DNA from: an uncultured Bacteroidales bacterium
GTDB taxonomy: Bacteria; Bacteroidota; Bacteroidia; Bacteroidales; Muribaculaceae
Direction of reading: 5' to 3'
DNA: 64,000 nucleotides
NCBI GenBank assembly: GCA_902760865.1
Contig: CACWID010000008.1
Coordinates: 33,060 to 97,059 of the forward strand
A program made the translations under genes and the position numbers. Position 1 is the first letter of the stretch; each line of letters starts with the position of its first letter. Shown one piece after another: positions 8,154-17,544 of the stretch. The notes beneath the pieces were generated by a model. It saw nothing but the letters and a program-made list of their open reading frames with translations. It searched no databases and was not told where the DNA came from.

Positions 8154-9494
8154 TCAAGACTGACGGAGCAGGTTGTTGATAAGCGTTGTCACGTCTGTGA
8201 TGTTGACGGCTCCGTCACCGTCCACATCGGCATTGGTCCTATTGATGGGTGTCGTATTTCCGCTTAACAGATAGTTAATGAGTTCGGTCACGTCCTGGAT
8301 GTTGACCTTGCCATCGTCGTTGACATCCCCAGGAGTGCCCACCAGACTGGCGTCGGGCATGAAATTGATGGCCATGTCTTGATAGGTGTTGAACTGCAGG
8401 CCCCGCACGTCAAGCACGGCGATGTCGAAGTAGCCATCGTAGTTGCCATACCATCCCCAGTTGACGTGGACCATTCCCTGCTCGTCGTATCCATCGATGA
8501 TGAATGAGTGGCCGGCAGCCATCAGGCCCACCGCCGGGTCGAAGTTCACATAGACGCCCTGATAGTACAAGGGGCGCCGATGGCTTAATTCGTTATAGAC
8601 CATGTCCATCCACTCGGGTTCGCTGTAGTCGCTGCGCACGACGATGGTAGCGTCCTTGTTGTAACCGAAGTAGTTCTTTGCGCCCTCCAGTGCCGCCTCG
8701 TTACTTGACCCTGACTCGTTGGTGGCATAGTTCATCCAGCTGACCAGTCCACAGACATAGGACAACAGGGCGGCAGCGCGTCCCTGGGCCTCGGTGTACT
8801 GGCCCTCGGGGTAGGAGTCCAGCATATTGTCCCAGTCAAAGGTCGCGTCAAAGCTGGCGGTGGCATCCTTGTTGCCGATCAGGAAGTTGGCCGTGCCCGC
8901 AGCATGGTCGGGAAAACGGTAGTAGCTGACGATTTGGGCCAGGGCGGTGGCCACGCAGCCCACACAGCAATGGACTACATCGGGCGTGTAGTCGTCGCAG
9001 ATTTCGCCATAGCCGGTCGGGCACCAATAGCTATAAGGGGCATCCTGGCCCCATTGCGACGTGATCAGGGCATCCACCTTGGCGGGATACTTGGCAGGGT
9101 CGGGCAGGGTGGTCGAGAAGGTCATGTCCCTACTGGTGAGGATGCGTGACACCTGCTCGATACTGTTACAGAACCACTCGAATCCCGGATTGGGCTGCGC
9201 TGTGGCCGGCGATGCACCGCTGCCCACTGCCAGCACTGCCGGCAGGCGGTCATCGGCCGCGATCATGGCAAAGTCGCCTTGACGGGTCTGATAGAGGGTG
9301 TAGGCACTGGTCGTCCTGGACTCGATCAGGGGCGAGGAGGCATTGAAACGATGGCCGCCTGTATTCATTGTCATCAAGGCTTGCCTGGCCGACTGCAGCA
9401 TGGCTTGCTTGTCGCGCGGTGCGCTCCATGCGGGCGCGCTCAGCAGGAGCATAGCCATCAACAGCATGATGTGTCGTGATAATTTATTAGACAT
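8154..9494 (-). CDS. C10 family cysteine peptidase with dockerin (compact form)
   Basis: At 446 residues this is the smallest C10 peptidase here and the only one on the minus strand. It has a signal peptide, a propeptide (about 25-135), the catalytic Cys at 180 (CCVGCVATALAQI) and His at 329 (AAGHSFIIDGYD), and HVNWGWYG. The dockerin follows the peptidase domain directly (GDVNDDGKVNIQDVTELI and ADVDGDGAVNITDVTTLI), with no Ig or Fn3 modules. Its repeats are subtype B (DVT), like those of the array at 18-35 kb and unlike its plus-strand neighbours. A cluster of Cys residues (CC at 176-177) next to the active site is unusual. It is convergent with the gene at 5177 and divergent from the gene at 9950. 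Confidence 0.93.
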   Translation of the reverse strand: MSNKLSRHIMLLMAMLLLSAPAWSAPRDKQAMLQSARQALMTMNTGGHRFNASSPLIESRTTSAYTLYQTRQGDFAMIAADDRLPAVLAVGSGASPATAQPNPGFEWFCNSIEQVSRILTSRDMTFSTTLPDPAKYPAKVDALITSQWGQDAPYSYWCPTGYGEICDDYTPDVVHCCVGCVATALAQIVSYYRFPDHAAGTANFLIGNKDATASFDATFDWDNMLDSYPEGQYTEAQGRAAALLSYVCGLVSWMNYATNESGSSNEAALEGAKNYFGYNKDATIVVRSDYSEPEWMDMVYNELSHRRPLYYQGVYVNFDPAVGLMAAGHSFIIDGYDEQGMVHVNWGWYGNYDGYFDIAVLDVRGLQFNTYQDMAINFMPDASLVGTPGDVNDDGKVNIQDVTELINYLLSGNTTPINRTNADVDGDGAVNITDVTTLINNLLRQS

Positions 9495-9949
9495 GGTTTG
9501 AAAAATTTGATGGTGTTAATAATAGGTGAGTTCGATGAGTTTTTATGAGTTGAAATGAGTAACAAAGCGGAATTATCAGCAATTCTGAAGCGGTAAATAA
9601 CAACAAGAACACCCGCGATGTTTCCTGAGGGCAAAAATAGAGAAATGTTTTCAATGTGTGATGATTTCAGCAACAATTGTGACAGCATCAACCAGAAAAT
9701 TCAATCGATGCCGAAGAATTACCCATGAAACGCCAGTGTCGCCAGTTTGACACCATGCCCGCTGCCGATTCTTGCGACATTCCATGGTTCAGCCTGTGCG
9801 ATTGTTTCTGGTAGTTTGTGCGGCTAAACGGTAGCAATTTTCCTGTAATTTTGCTATTTTTCTTGCAAAATACTTTGTATTGATTAAAAAGTCATTACTT
9901 TTGTAAACTCCTGTTATGGTTTAACCTAATTATTTAAAATCTAAATGTT
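9495..9949. other. Intergenic region between divergent C10 genes
   Basis: The 455-bp stretch separates two divergently transcribed C10 genes. Its right end holds the promoter of the plus-strand gene. The middle is AT-rich and holds only short, unconvincing reading frames. I see no RNA gene or repeat in it; promoter elements for the minus-strand gene probably lie near 9500-9560 but are not clear. Confidence 0.5.
9874..9903 (+). promoter_or_regulatory. Bacteroidales-type promoter for the C10 gene at 9950
   Basis: TTTG at 9874-9877 and TACTTTTG at 9896-9903 match the -33/-7 consensus (TTTG, TAnnTTTG) with an 18-bp spacer. The start codon lies about 47 nt downstream. Confidence 0.6.
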
Positions 9950-12526
9950 ATGAAGCGTGTGTTTTTTACCTTTTTTGCTGTCGCCATGACGGTGGCATGC
10001 GCCGTGCATGCCGCTTCTGTCAGTGTGACGGCAGCCCGTCAGGTAGCCGACAATTTCTTCTCGTCGGCTGCTTCCCGTTTACCGTCCCGTGACGGTGAGT
10101 CTGTGATACGCCTAGCCTATACGGCTCCTGAGGGGCGTTTCTTCGTGTTTGACCGCGGTGTCCACGGCGGTTTTGTGATCGTGTCGGGCGATGACCGCTT
10201 GCCCCAGGTGCTGGGCTACGGCGCCGAGGGTGACTTCTCGTCGCCGGACCTCCCCCCGGCATTGCAGTATTGGATGGAATATATGGACCGGCAGATTGCG
10301 TTCCTGCAGGCGCATGGTGACCTGCCGGTCCGTCATCCCGTCCCTCGTGCGACGGCCGTCGGTCCGCTGTTGAAGTCACAGTGGGATCAGAGCACCCCCT
10401 ATAACAACTACTGCCCCACCTACGGCGGTGGTCAGCGTTCCGTGACCGGTTGTGTGGCGACGGCGACGGCCCAGGTGATGTATTACCACCAGTGGCCGCC
10501 CGTGGGCCGGGGGAGTCATTCCTATGTCTGCAATATTAACAATGACTATACAGAATTCGTTGAACTCGGTGCCGACTTCAGCCAGTCGGTCTATCGCTGG
10601 GACCTGATGCAAGACACCTACGACGAGAACAGCAGCGAGGAAGCCTGTGATGCGGTAGCCAGGCTGATGTCAGACGTGGGCATCTCGATGGACATGACTT
10701 ACGGCTCCAACAGCGGAGCGAGCGAGGATGACGCTTTGATGGCGTTGAAGCGTTATTTCGGCTACAGCGGCAAGGGTTATAAGCTGAATCGGGACATCTA
10801 TGGTGCCGACGAGTGGGACCAATTGCTGATTGACGAAATCAGTAAGGGACGCCCCATCCTGTATGGAGGAAAACAAGATAACAGACATCCGGGCCACGAG
10901 TTTGTCGTTGACGGCTTTGACACCGAGGGCTATTATCACATCAACTGGGGCTGGAGCGGCCGTGAGGACGGTTTTTTCCTCCTGACGGCACTGACCCCTT
11001 ACTCCTATAATTTCAATAATTATCAGCATGCCATTTTTGGTCTTGTTCCCGAGACGCAGGACGATGAAGTCGATGACGTGCTGTACCTCCACGGCCTGTT
11101 GGAATCCGAAAAGTCAGCGGCCCCGTTAGGGAGTACTATCAGCCTGTATCCCTTGGTTTTCGCCGAGGGCAACATGCTCGACACCGTCGGTTATGAAATG
11201 GGTGAGTATGATAATATATTATACTATACCCAGGTCCCGATGACACTGAGCCTGTATGATCGGGATGGTGTGGAGCGTATCAGTAAAGATTTCCTTGTCC
11301 ACTATGTGTTTGACACTTATGAAGCGCTCTCAAGCACAGACGTTTTTATTGACTTGCCCGAGTCGCTCGAGGATGGCGAATATCGCTTCAAGGTGTATTC
11401 CCCTCTCGGTAGCAGCGGGAGCCATAAGAACTACATGATGGACTACAGTAGTGGAAAAGAACTGTTTGTCAAAATGATTGTGCGCAACGATACGGCCTAT
11501 CTGAGTGATGGTTTCCTGTATCATACCTATGGCGTTCAATCGTTTGACGTGCCACGAGGCGTCAGGATGGGTGATACCTTTGACGTGGGCGTGAATGTGA
11601 GCTTTACGGTCCCTGGGCTTCCTGCGGATGAGCAAATCGACGGGCCGATAGGCAAGGTCTATCTGTCCTTGCTGAAGGACGGCGTCGAGGTGGCTACCAG
11701 TTCGATGTGTGAGGTACAGGTACCTTCCAACACCGTGAAGACCTACATGATGCAGCTAACGGCACCATCCGAGCCCGGGCTCTATGAGCTGGTGCTGAAC
11801 GACGAGACCGGCAACCGCATCGTCACGCATGATGGCTACCTTGACGGGCTTGTCGATTTCTCGGCCCTGGTCTATATCCTGCCTCACTGTCAGGAACTTG
11901 TCGAGGACTTTGAGACCATGACCGCCAACAACAGTACCAGCGACAAGAACGTCGAGGGACGCTTCACCAGCTGGTCCTTCAACAAGAGCGGCGTGCGCGC
12001 CCCGGGCGAGGGCAAATGCTATGGCACCAATGCGGTGATGATGAAGAAACCCAGCACCGTTTACACCACCCGTCCCATCAGCCACAACTTCATCTGGGCT
12101 CAGGCCACATTCTTCAATCCTACCGCGACTGTGTCGAAGTATCGCCTGGAATATTCTCTGGACGATGGCACCACATGGCAGGTTGCTCGCACCATTGACG
12201 ACCTTGATGCCGTTGACGTGCCTGAACGGAGCCAGATTCTTGCCTCGTGGTATCTGAATCTGACTACCACCCAACCGGCCTATTTCCGCATCTCGATGAT
12301 TGGAGGCGGCACGGGAGCGACCTATGTGGACGATATCGCCCTGTACTATCTCGACCAGGCAGTCGATGTCAATGGTGACGGCGAAATCAGCATCGCCGAC
12401 GTCAATGCAGTCGTCGGCATGATTCTTGGCAGCCCGGGTGACGCGTCAGGTGACGTGAACGGTGACGGCGAAGTCAATATCGCCGACGTCAACGCCATCA
12501 TTGATATGATTCTGGGTGGCGATTGA
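9950..12526 (+). CDS. C10 family cysteine peptidase with dockerin (subtype A)
   Basis: The 858-residue product is a full-length paralogue of the gene at 5177, with the same order of parts. These are a signal peptide (1-22), an inhibitory propeptide (about 24-125), Cys168 (VTGCVATATAQVM), His316 (HPGHEFVVDGFD) and HINWGWSG. Beta-sandwich modules follow, including the shared WSFNKSGVRAPGEGK stretch and a YVDD segment, then two dockerin repeats (VDVNGDGEISIADVNAVV, GDVNGDGEVNIADVNAII). The similarity extends through the C-terminal modules, pointing to tandem duplication. Secreted proteolysis is inferred from intact Cys/His. It has its own promoter and converges on miaA. Confidence 0.93.
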   Translation: MKRVFFTFFAVAMTVACAVHAASVSVTAARQVADNFFSSAASRLPSRDGESVIRLAYTAPEGRFFVFDRGVHGGFVIVSGDDRLPQVLGYGAEGDFSSPDLPPALQYWMEYMDRQIAFLQAHGDLPVRHPVPRATAVGPLLKSQWDQSTPYNNYCPTYGGGQRSVTGCVATATAQVMYYHQWPPVGRGSHSYVCNINNDYTEFVELGADFSQSVYRWDLMQDTYDENSSEEACDAVARLMSDVGISMDMTYGSNSGASEDDALMALKRYFGYSGKGYKLNRDIYGADEWDQLLIDEISKGRPILYGGKQDNRHPGHEFVVDGFDTEGYYHINWGWSGREDGFFLLTALTPYSYNFNNYQHAIFGLVPETQDDEVDDVLYLHGLLESEKSAAPLGSTISLYPLVFAEGNMLDTVGYEMGEYDNILYYTQVPMTLSLYDRDGVERISKDFLVHYVFDTYEALSSTDVFIDLPESLEDGEYRFKVYSPLGSSGSHKNYMMDYSSGKELFVKMIVRNDTAYLSDGFLYHTYGVQSFDVPRGVRMGDTFDVGVNVSFTVPGLPADEQIDGPIGKVYLSLLKDGVEVATSSMCEVQVPSNTVKTYMMQLTAPSEPGLYELVLNDETGNRIVTHDGYLDGLVDFSALVYILPHCQELVEDFETMTANNSTSDKNVEGRFTSWSFNKSGVRAPGEGKCYGTNAVMMKKPSTVYTTRPISHNFIWAQATFFNPTATVSKYRLEYSLDDGTTWQVARTIDDLDAVDVPERSQILASWYLNLTTTQPAYFRISMIGGGTGATYVDDIALYYLDQAVDVNGDGEISIADVNAVVGMILGSPGDASGDVNGDGEVNIADVNAIIDMILGGD

Positions 12527-12543
12527 GGGCAGGTGTCATCTGT

Positions 12544-12579
12544 TGATAGTGGCTATAGTAACTATAGTGACTATAGGGA
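12544..12579. repeat. 9-bp tandem repeat array, 4 units
   Basis: Units TGATAGTGG, CTATAGTAA, CTATAGTGA and CTATAGGGA lie between the convergent C10 gene and miaA. The same unit family occurs at 63429-63467 next to the efflux operon. Confidence 0.8.
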
Positions 12580-12585
12580 TTATTG

Positions 12586-13476
12586 CTACAGGAGGTTGAG
12601 GGCTGTCGTGACGGCGTCGTCGGGGGTGACCCAGGTGATGTCGGGGTCGCGGCGGTACCAGGTGAGTTGCTTTTTGGCATAGACGCGGGTGTTTTTCTTC
12701 ATGCGTTCGATGGCCGTGTGGCGGTCCATGGAGCCGTCAAAGATGGCGAACATCTCCTTCATGCCCACGGTGTTCAATGAGTTGAGGTGCCGCAGGTGAT
12801 AGACGCTCCGGGCCTCCTGTTCCAGCCCGTCCTCAATCATGCGGTCCACGCGCCGGTTGATGCGGTCGAACAGTAGCTCGCGCTCGATGTTGAGCGCCAG
12901 CTTGATGATGTTGAAGTCGCGCTGCTTGGCGGCGCCGGTGCGCAGGGTGGAGTAGGGCACGCCTGCCTGGCGGCAGATTTCTACGCCGTGGCACACACGG
13001 CTGGTGTTCTTGCGGTCAATCGTCGCGGCATACTGCGGGTCCAGCTGCTCCAGCTCTGCCACGAGGCTTTCCAGGCCCTGGGTGTGCAGCTTCTCCTTGA
13101 CGGCGCTGCGCACCCCGGGGCTGATGTCGGGCAGCTGGTCAATGCCGCGGCACACGGCATCGACATAGAGCATCGAGCCGCCGCACATCACGACGCAGTC
13201 GCCCTGTTGCCACAGCGAGGGCAGCAAGGCCATCACGTCGGCCTCAAACTGGGCGGCGCTGTAGGTCTCGTCCAGGTCCTTGACGGCGACGAAGTGGTGG
13301 CGCACGGCAGCGAGTTGCTCGGGCGTTGGGGCGGCGGTGCAGATGGGGATGCCGCGGTAGATCTGGCGCGAGTCGGCGTTGATGATGTCGCAGCCGAGGC
13401 GTTGCGCCAGCCCGATGGCTGCCGCCGTCTTGCCCACTCCTGTGGGCCCCGTGATGACGATCAGTGTCTTGGTCAA
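12586..13476 (-). CDS. miaA: tRNA dimethylallyltransferase MiaA
   Basis: The enzyme transfers a dimethylallyl group to A37 of tRNAs reading UNN codons. The P-loop GPTGVGKT lies at residues 10-17, followed by DIINADSRQIYRG, the SGGSMLY-like CGGSMLY motif, and RRDPDITWV near the end. The upstream frame is open to 13614 but overlaps the preceding gene. I place the start at a TTG at 13476, four bases beyond that gene's stop, which gives 296 residues, the usual family length. Together with the tight spacing this suggests co-transcription with the AI-2E-type transporter gene and xth. Confidence 0.93.
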   Translation of the reverse strand: MTKTLIVITGPTGVGKTAAAIGLAQRLGCDIINADSRQIYRGIPICTAAPTPEQLAAVRHHFVAVKDLDETYSAAQFEADVMALLPSLWQQGDCVVMCGGSMLYVDAVCRGIDQLPDISPGVRSAVKEKLHTQGLESLVAELEQLDPQYAATIDRKNTSRVCHGVEICRQAGVPYSTLRTGAAKQRDFNIIKLALNIERELLFDRINRRVDRMIEDGLEQEARSVYHLRHLNSLNTVGMKEMFAIFDGSMDRHTAIERMKKNTRVYAKKQLTWYRRDPDITWVTPDDAVTTALNLL

Positions 13477-13480
13477 GATG

Positions 13481-14671
13481 TTACTTGTTATTCTCTTTTT
13501 CCTCGGCGTTGCGGTAGCTGGAGAAAATCGACGAGGTGAGGGCCAACGGCGATTTATGGTTCTTGATGTCTTTCTGCTGGCCCTTGCGCAGCGGGTTGGG
13601 CTGATGGAGGACAAACTCGCAGTAGTAGGAGATGATGAGCGTCGTCAGCGGCAATCCGATGATCAGGCCGATAAAGCCCAGCACATAGACCCACAACGAG
13701 AGTGACAGGAAGATGATGGCGGGATTGAGGCCCATCTGCGACTTCATGATGGTGGGGATGAGCACCATGTCCTGGATGACTTGACAGATGATGTAGGCGA
13801 GGATGACCCAGCCGAACATCACCCAGAAACTGCCTCCTGTCGCAGCGGTTGCCACCAGGCACAGGAAGGCGGCGATGGGGATGGAAATCAGCTGCAGATA
13901 GGGAACCATATTGAGCAGGCCCACGAACATGCCGAAGGCTATCGCCATGGGCAACCCGATGATATAGAACTCGATGGCAAAGATGACGCCCACGAAGAAC
14001 GACACGGCGGCCTGGCCGCGGAAGTAGCGGCTCATCGTGTCGGCCACATCGCCGAAGATGCGCAACGCCATGCGGCGGTAACGGGCGGGGATGGCGCCCT
14101 TGAAGGCGTGAGACAACTTATTGAAATCCAGAAGGATGAAGAACATATACAACAGCACGATGAACCACGACAGCACGCTGAAGATGACACTCATCGTGCC
14201 GCCGACCACCGACCATGCGCCCGAAGCCGCCTTGTTGATGATTTCCATCCACTGCTGTTTGGAGAAGATCTCGTTGAACTTCTCCAGGTCGATGTAACGC
14301 TGGATGAAGTCGTTGACCTCGGCGGGGATGTAGGGCACGTTGAGCGAGGACTTGGCATAGGCTGCCAGTTGCTTGGACATGGTCGAAATCTCGGCAATCA
14401 GGTAGGGGATGACGAGCCAGCACAGGCCAGCAATCACAGCAATGACAATGATGAGCGCGAGCACCACGGCGACGCCTCGCGACCTGATGCGCACCTTGCG
14501 CTGCAACCACTCGACCAACGGTTCGATGATGTAGGCGAGGATGAAGCCCACGACAAAGGGCATGAGCACGGGACTCAGGTAGTTGACGAGCCACACGCCA
14601 ACGACGACGCTAATGAGGGAAAGCACCATCCTCACCACGCGGTCAAAGTCATATTTCTTCTGTTCGGCCAT
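13481..14671 (-). CDS. AI-2E family transporter
   Basis: The 396-residue inner-membrane protein has the family's pattern of two N-terminal helices (about 12-60), a soluble stretch, and a cluster of five to six helices from about 150 to 350, including FFVGVIFAIEFYIIGLP and PLTTLIISYYCEF. Members of this family (PF01594) export small molecules or act as Na/H antiporters; the autoinducer-2 role of E. coli TqsA cannot be assumed. The C-terminal 40 residues are charged and not conserved in kind. It sits between xth and miaA on the same strand. Confidence 0.88.
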   Translation of the reverse strand: MAEQKKYDFDRVVRMVLSLISVVVGVWLVNYLSPVLMPFVVGFILAYIIEPLVEWLQRKVRIRSRGVAVVLALIIVIAVIAGLCWLVIPYLIAEISTMSKQLAAYAKSSLNVPYIPAEVNDFIQRYIDLEKFNEIFSKQQWMEIINKAASGAWSVVGGTMSVIFSVLSWFIVLLYMFFILLDFNKLSHAFKGAIPARYRRMALRIFGDVADTMSRYFRGQAAVSFFVGVIFAIEFYIIGLPMAIAFGMFVGLLNMVPYLQLISIPIAAFLCLVATAATGGSFWVMFGWVILAYIICQVIQDMVLIPTIMKSQMGLNPAIIFLSLSLWVYVLGFIGLIIGLPLTTLIISYYCEFVLHQPNPLRKGQQKDIKNHKSPLALTSSIFSSYRNAEEKENNK

Positions 14672-14682
14672 TATTTGTTTTT

Positions 14683-14717
14683 CAGTTTTCAGTTTCCAGT
14701 TTTTAGTTTTTAGTGGG
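14683..14717. repeat. 7-bp tandem repeat array, 5 units
   Basis: Units CAGTTTT, CAGTTTC, CAGTTTT, TAGTTTT and TAGTGGG fill the gap between the xth stop and the start of the AI-2E-type gene. A related array is at 57665-57695. Confidence 0.8.
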
Positions 14718-14749
14718 CTGTGACGGAGTCACAGCACGGTGGACCTGTT

Positions 14750-15505
14750 CTAGTCCTTGAGGTCTAGCTCGACGGGGCAGTGGTCGCTGCCGAAGATCTC
14801 GGTGTGGATCTTGGCATCGGTCAGTTGCTCGCGCAGGCGGTTGCTCACCAGGAAGTAGTCGATGCGCCAGCCGGCGTTCTTCTCGCGGGCCTTGAAGCGG
14901 TAACTCCACCAGGAATAGACGTCGGCCACATCGGGGTTGAAGAAGCGCCACGTGTCGGTGAAGCCGGCATCGAGCAGCTGGGTCATCTTGGCGCGCTCCT
15001 CGTCGGTGAAGCCGGCGTTGCGGCGGTTGGTCTTGGGGTTCTTCAGGTCGATTTCCTGATGGGCCACGTTGAGGTCGCCACACACGATGACGGGTTTCTT
15101 CTTGTCCAGTTTGAGCAGGTAGTCGCGGAAGGCGTCCTCCCAGGTCATGCGGTAGTCCAGCCGTCGCAGTTCGTCCTGGCTGTTGGGCGTGTAGCACGTC
15201 ACGAGATAGAAGTCGGGCATTTCCAGCGTGATGACTCGCCCTTCCTGGTCATGCTCGTCGATGCCCAGTCCGTAAGTCACCGACAGCGGTTCATGGCGGC
15301 TGTAGATGGCCGTGCCCGAATAGCCTTTTTTCTCGGCGTAGTTCCAGTAGGAGCGGTAGCCCTCAAACTGCAGGTCGAGCTGACCGGCTTGCATCTTGGT
15401 CTCCTGCAGGCAGAAGAAGTCGGCGTCCAGCTCCTTGAAGATGTCGCTGAAGCCCTTGCCTACCACGGCCCTGAGGCCATTCACGTTCCACGAGATGAAT
15501 TTCAT
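14750..15505 (-). CDS. xth: Exodeoxyribonuclease III
   Basis: The 251-residue product is a full-length member of the exonuclease III/AP endonuclease family, which nicks DNA at abasic sites and degrades 3' ends. All key motifs are present: SWNVNGLR (5-12), the metal-binding Glu of CLQETKM (Glu35), [16 protein letters not shown], the Asp and Asn of [17 protein letters not shown], and GSDHCPVEL at the C-terminus with its catalytic Asp/His. It is transcribed divergently from the pseudouridine synthase gene at 15605. Confidence 0.95.
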   Translation of the reverse strand: MKFISWNVNGLRAVVGKGFSDIFKELDADFFCLQETKMQAGQLDLQFEGYRSYWNYAEKKGYSGTAIYSRHEPLSVTYGLGIDEHDQEGRVITLEMPDFYLVTCYTPNSQDELRRLDYRMTWEDAFRDYLLKLDKKKPVIVCGDLNVAHQEIDLKNPKTNRRNAGFTDEERAKMTQLLDAGFTDTWRFFNPDVADVYSWWSYRFKAREKNAGWRIDYFLVSNRLREQLTDAKIHTEIFGSDHCPVELDLKD

Positions 15506-15530
15506 TGAATTTCAGTTTTATTAAATCGTT

Positions 15531-15546
15531 TATCTTTGCAAATGTA
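15531..15546. promoter_or_regulatory. Back-to-back -7 elements of a divergent promoter
   Basis: TATCTTTG (15531-15538, plus strand) abuts CAAATGTA (15539-15546), which reads TACATTTG on the minus strand. Both fit TAnnTTTG. The minus element would serve xth, whose ATG is about 34 nt away; the plus element could serve the pseudouridine synthase gene. The -33 boxes are weak. Confidence 0.45.
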
Positions 15547-15604
15547 CTACATTTCTCGCGCTAAATGGCCATAATGGATGATAAAAAATGTAATTTTGCA
15601 CTTG

Positions 15605-17233
15605 ATGACTGAAAAGTTCCATCTTCTCGAAGTTGACACGGCGGCCGTACAGTTGCCGCGGCAGTTCACGTGCCCGTTCTGCTATGAGCCGCATCGGCTG
15701 GCGCTGATGGCGGCCGGGCAGGTGCAGCGCTATGTCGCCTCCCGCACCGATTGGGCCGATGAATTGGGCGCCGGCAAGATGCTGGGCGTGCTGGTGGCAC
15801 AGGACGACGAGGGCCGGTTGGGCTATCTGGCCGCCTTCTCGGGCAACCTGGCGGGCAGCGTGAGGCATGACTACTTCGTCCCGCCCGTCTATGACCTGCT
15901 GGATCCTGATGGAGAGTTCAAGCGCGGCGAGGCACAAATCACGGCCATCAACCATGAGGTGGAACGCCTGGAGCAGTCTGCCGAACTGGCCGACATGCGT
16001 CGGCGACTGGCCGAACAGCATCGGCAAATGTCCGATGAAATCGACGATTTCAAAGCGATGATGGCGCAGCACAAGCGTGAGCGCGACAAGCGGCGCGATG
16101 CCGGAGGCCTCACCGCCGAGCAGCAGGAGGCGCTGTTGGACCAGAGCCGGTTTGAGAAAGCTGAACTGCGTCGCATCCGTCAGCGCCACGAGCGGGCATT
16201 GGCCGATTTGTCCGATGAAATGGGCACATTCTGTCGGGAAATAGACACCTTGAAGGCTCGCCGCAAGGCCATGAGCGAAGCCCTGCAGGAAAGGATTTTC
16301 AGGCTCTTTGTCGTGAGCAACGCCCTGGGAGAGCGCCGTGACCTGGTCGAGGTGTTCAAGCCGTTGGGCACATTGCCGCCGGCCGGGGCAGGGGAGTGCT
16401 GCGCTCCGCGCTTGCTCAACTATGCCTACAACCATGGCTTGCGGCCCGTGTGCATGGCGGAGTTCTGGTGGGGGGCATCGCCCGTGGGCGAGGTGCGCCA
16501 TCACGGTCACTTCTACCCCGCCTGCCGCAGCAAGTGCAAACCCATCCTTGAGTTCATGCTCCAGGGCCTTGATGTCGAGGACAATCTGCTGGAGAAACCC
16601 ATAGCCGACGTGCAGCCGCTTGATGTCGTGTACGACGATGAGTGGCTCACGGCGCTGAACAAGCCCTCGGGGATGCTCTCAGTGCCGGGCAAGGCCCTGG
16701 AGGACAGCCTGCTGTCGCGCTACCGCATCGCGCACCCCGAGGCGACAGGGCCCATCGTGGTGCATCGCCTGGACCAGGAGACGTCAGGACTCGTGGTCTT
16801 TGCCAAGGACAAAGCGACGCACAAGTCGCTGCAACAGCAGTTTGAGCAACACACCATCCAGAAGTGCTACTGCGCCCTGCTTGACGGCATCGTGCCGCAG
16901 GATGAGGGCGTCATCGACCTGCCCATCATGCCCGATGTGGACGACCGTCCGCGCCAGCGGGTGGACTACGAGCATGGCAAACCCGCCGTGACCCGTTACC
17001 GCGTGCTCGAGCGCTGTGACGGCAAGACCCGCATCGCCTTTTTCCCGCTCACGGGACGCACCCACCAGCTACGCGTCCATGCCTCCCATCCCCTGGGCCT
17101 CAACTGCCCCATCTCGGGAGACCGCCTCTACGGCAAGCCCGCCTCCCGCCTGATGCTGCACGCCCAGTCCATCACCTTTACCCATCCGGCGACGGGACAG
17201 CCCGTCACGCTCGAGTGCCCGCCCCCGTTCTGA
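15605..17233 (+). CDS. RluA family pseudouridine synthase with large N-terminal extension
   Basis: The 542-residue product ends in an RluA-type synthase domain (about 330-542). The catalytic Asp lies in VVHRLDQETSGL near 390, and the RTHQLRVH motif follows. The first half is unlike ordinary RluA proteins: Cys pairs (CPFC near the N-terminus, CRSKC near 305) may bind metal, and a long charged helical segment (about 110-225) looks like a coiled coil. There is no S4 domain. The target RNA cannot be named. An ATG at 15578 is in frame but lies upstream of a TAATTTTG element (15591-15598), so the ATG at 15605 is preferred. Similar long forms are known in Bacteroidales. Confidence 0.88.
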   Translation: MTEKFHLLEVDTAAVQLPRQFTCPFCYEPHRLALMAAGQVQRYVASRTDWADELGAGKMLGVLVAQDDEGRLGYLAAFSGNLAGSVRHDYFVPPVYDLLDPDGEFKRGEAQITAINHEVERLEQSAELADMRRRLAEQHRQMSDEIDDFKAMMAQHKRERDKRRDAGGLTAEQQEALLDQSRFEKAELRRIRQRHERALADLSDEMGTFCREIDTLKARRKAMSEALQERIFRLFVVSNALGERRDLVEVFKPLGTLPPAGAGECCAPRLLNYAYNHGLRPVCMAEFWWGASPVGEVRHHGHFYPACRSKCKPILEFMLQGLDVEDNLLEKPIADVQPLDVVYDDEWLTALNKPSGMLSVPGKALEDSLLSRYRIAHPEATGPIVVHRLDQETSGLVVFAKDKATHKSLQQQFEQHTIQKCYCALLDGIVPQDEGVIDLPIMPDVDDRPRQRVDYEHGKPAVTRYRVLERCDGKTRIAFFPLTGRTHQLRVHASHPLGLNCPISGDRLYGKPASRLMLHAQSITFTHPATGQPVTLECPPPF

Positions 17234-17370
17234 CCACGGGCGGGACAGTATGTTTTCCCCCGAATAGTCTCATCTGTAGAAGGGTTATTGTATCGTGATG
17301 TCGATGAACCTTTAGGTCATGGAATCCAAGACACACGCTGGATTTCAGCAGTTTAGCCACCTGGTTGCCT

Positions 17371-17453
17371 TTAGAGACGCAAGATTGTGCGTCTCCAATC
17401 GTTAGACATTACCAAAATGCTGCCCTTGAGACGCAAAATTTTGCGTCTCTACA
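17371..17453. repeat. Palindromic repeat pair (GACGCAAAATTTTGCGTC), second locus
   Basis: Two palindromes, 17373-17395 (imperfect) and 17428-17450, carry the same core as the pair at 7817-7898 and are separated by a similar spacer. The right copy ends in TACA as at the first locus. Confidence 0.8.
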
Positions 17454-17503
17454 TGGTTTAATGGATTTTGAATCAGTACTTTATCTTTTTATCAGCTCAA
17501 ATT

Positions 17504-17544
17504 ATTCAATTTGAATTATGCAAATCAAATAATTCAATTTGAAT
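17504..17544. promoter_or_regulatory. Twin palindromes ATTCAATTTGAAT (possible operator)
   Basis: ATTCAATTTGAAT occurs at 17504-17516 and again at 17532-17544, each a hyphenated palindrome, 28 bp apart. They lie about 130 bp upstream of the -33 box of the TonB-like gene, in a 530-bp gene-free stretch. A dimeric regulator could bind them; the regulator is unknown. Confidence 0.4.

Noticed and set aside
9458-9691. A 77-codon minus-strand frame in the divergent C10 gap
   Set aside because: It has no family match or good start, overlaps the beginning of the 8154-9494 gene and has composition like AT-rich intergenic DNA.
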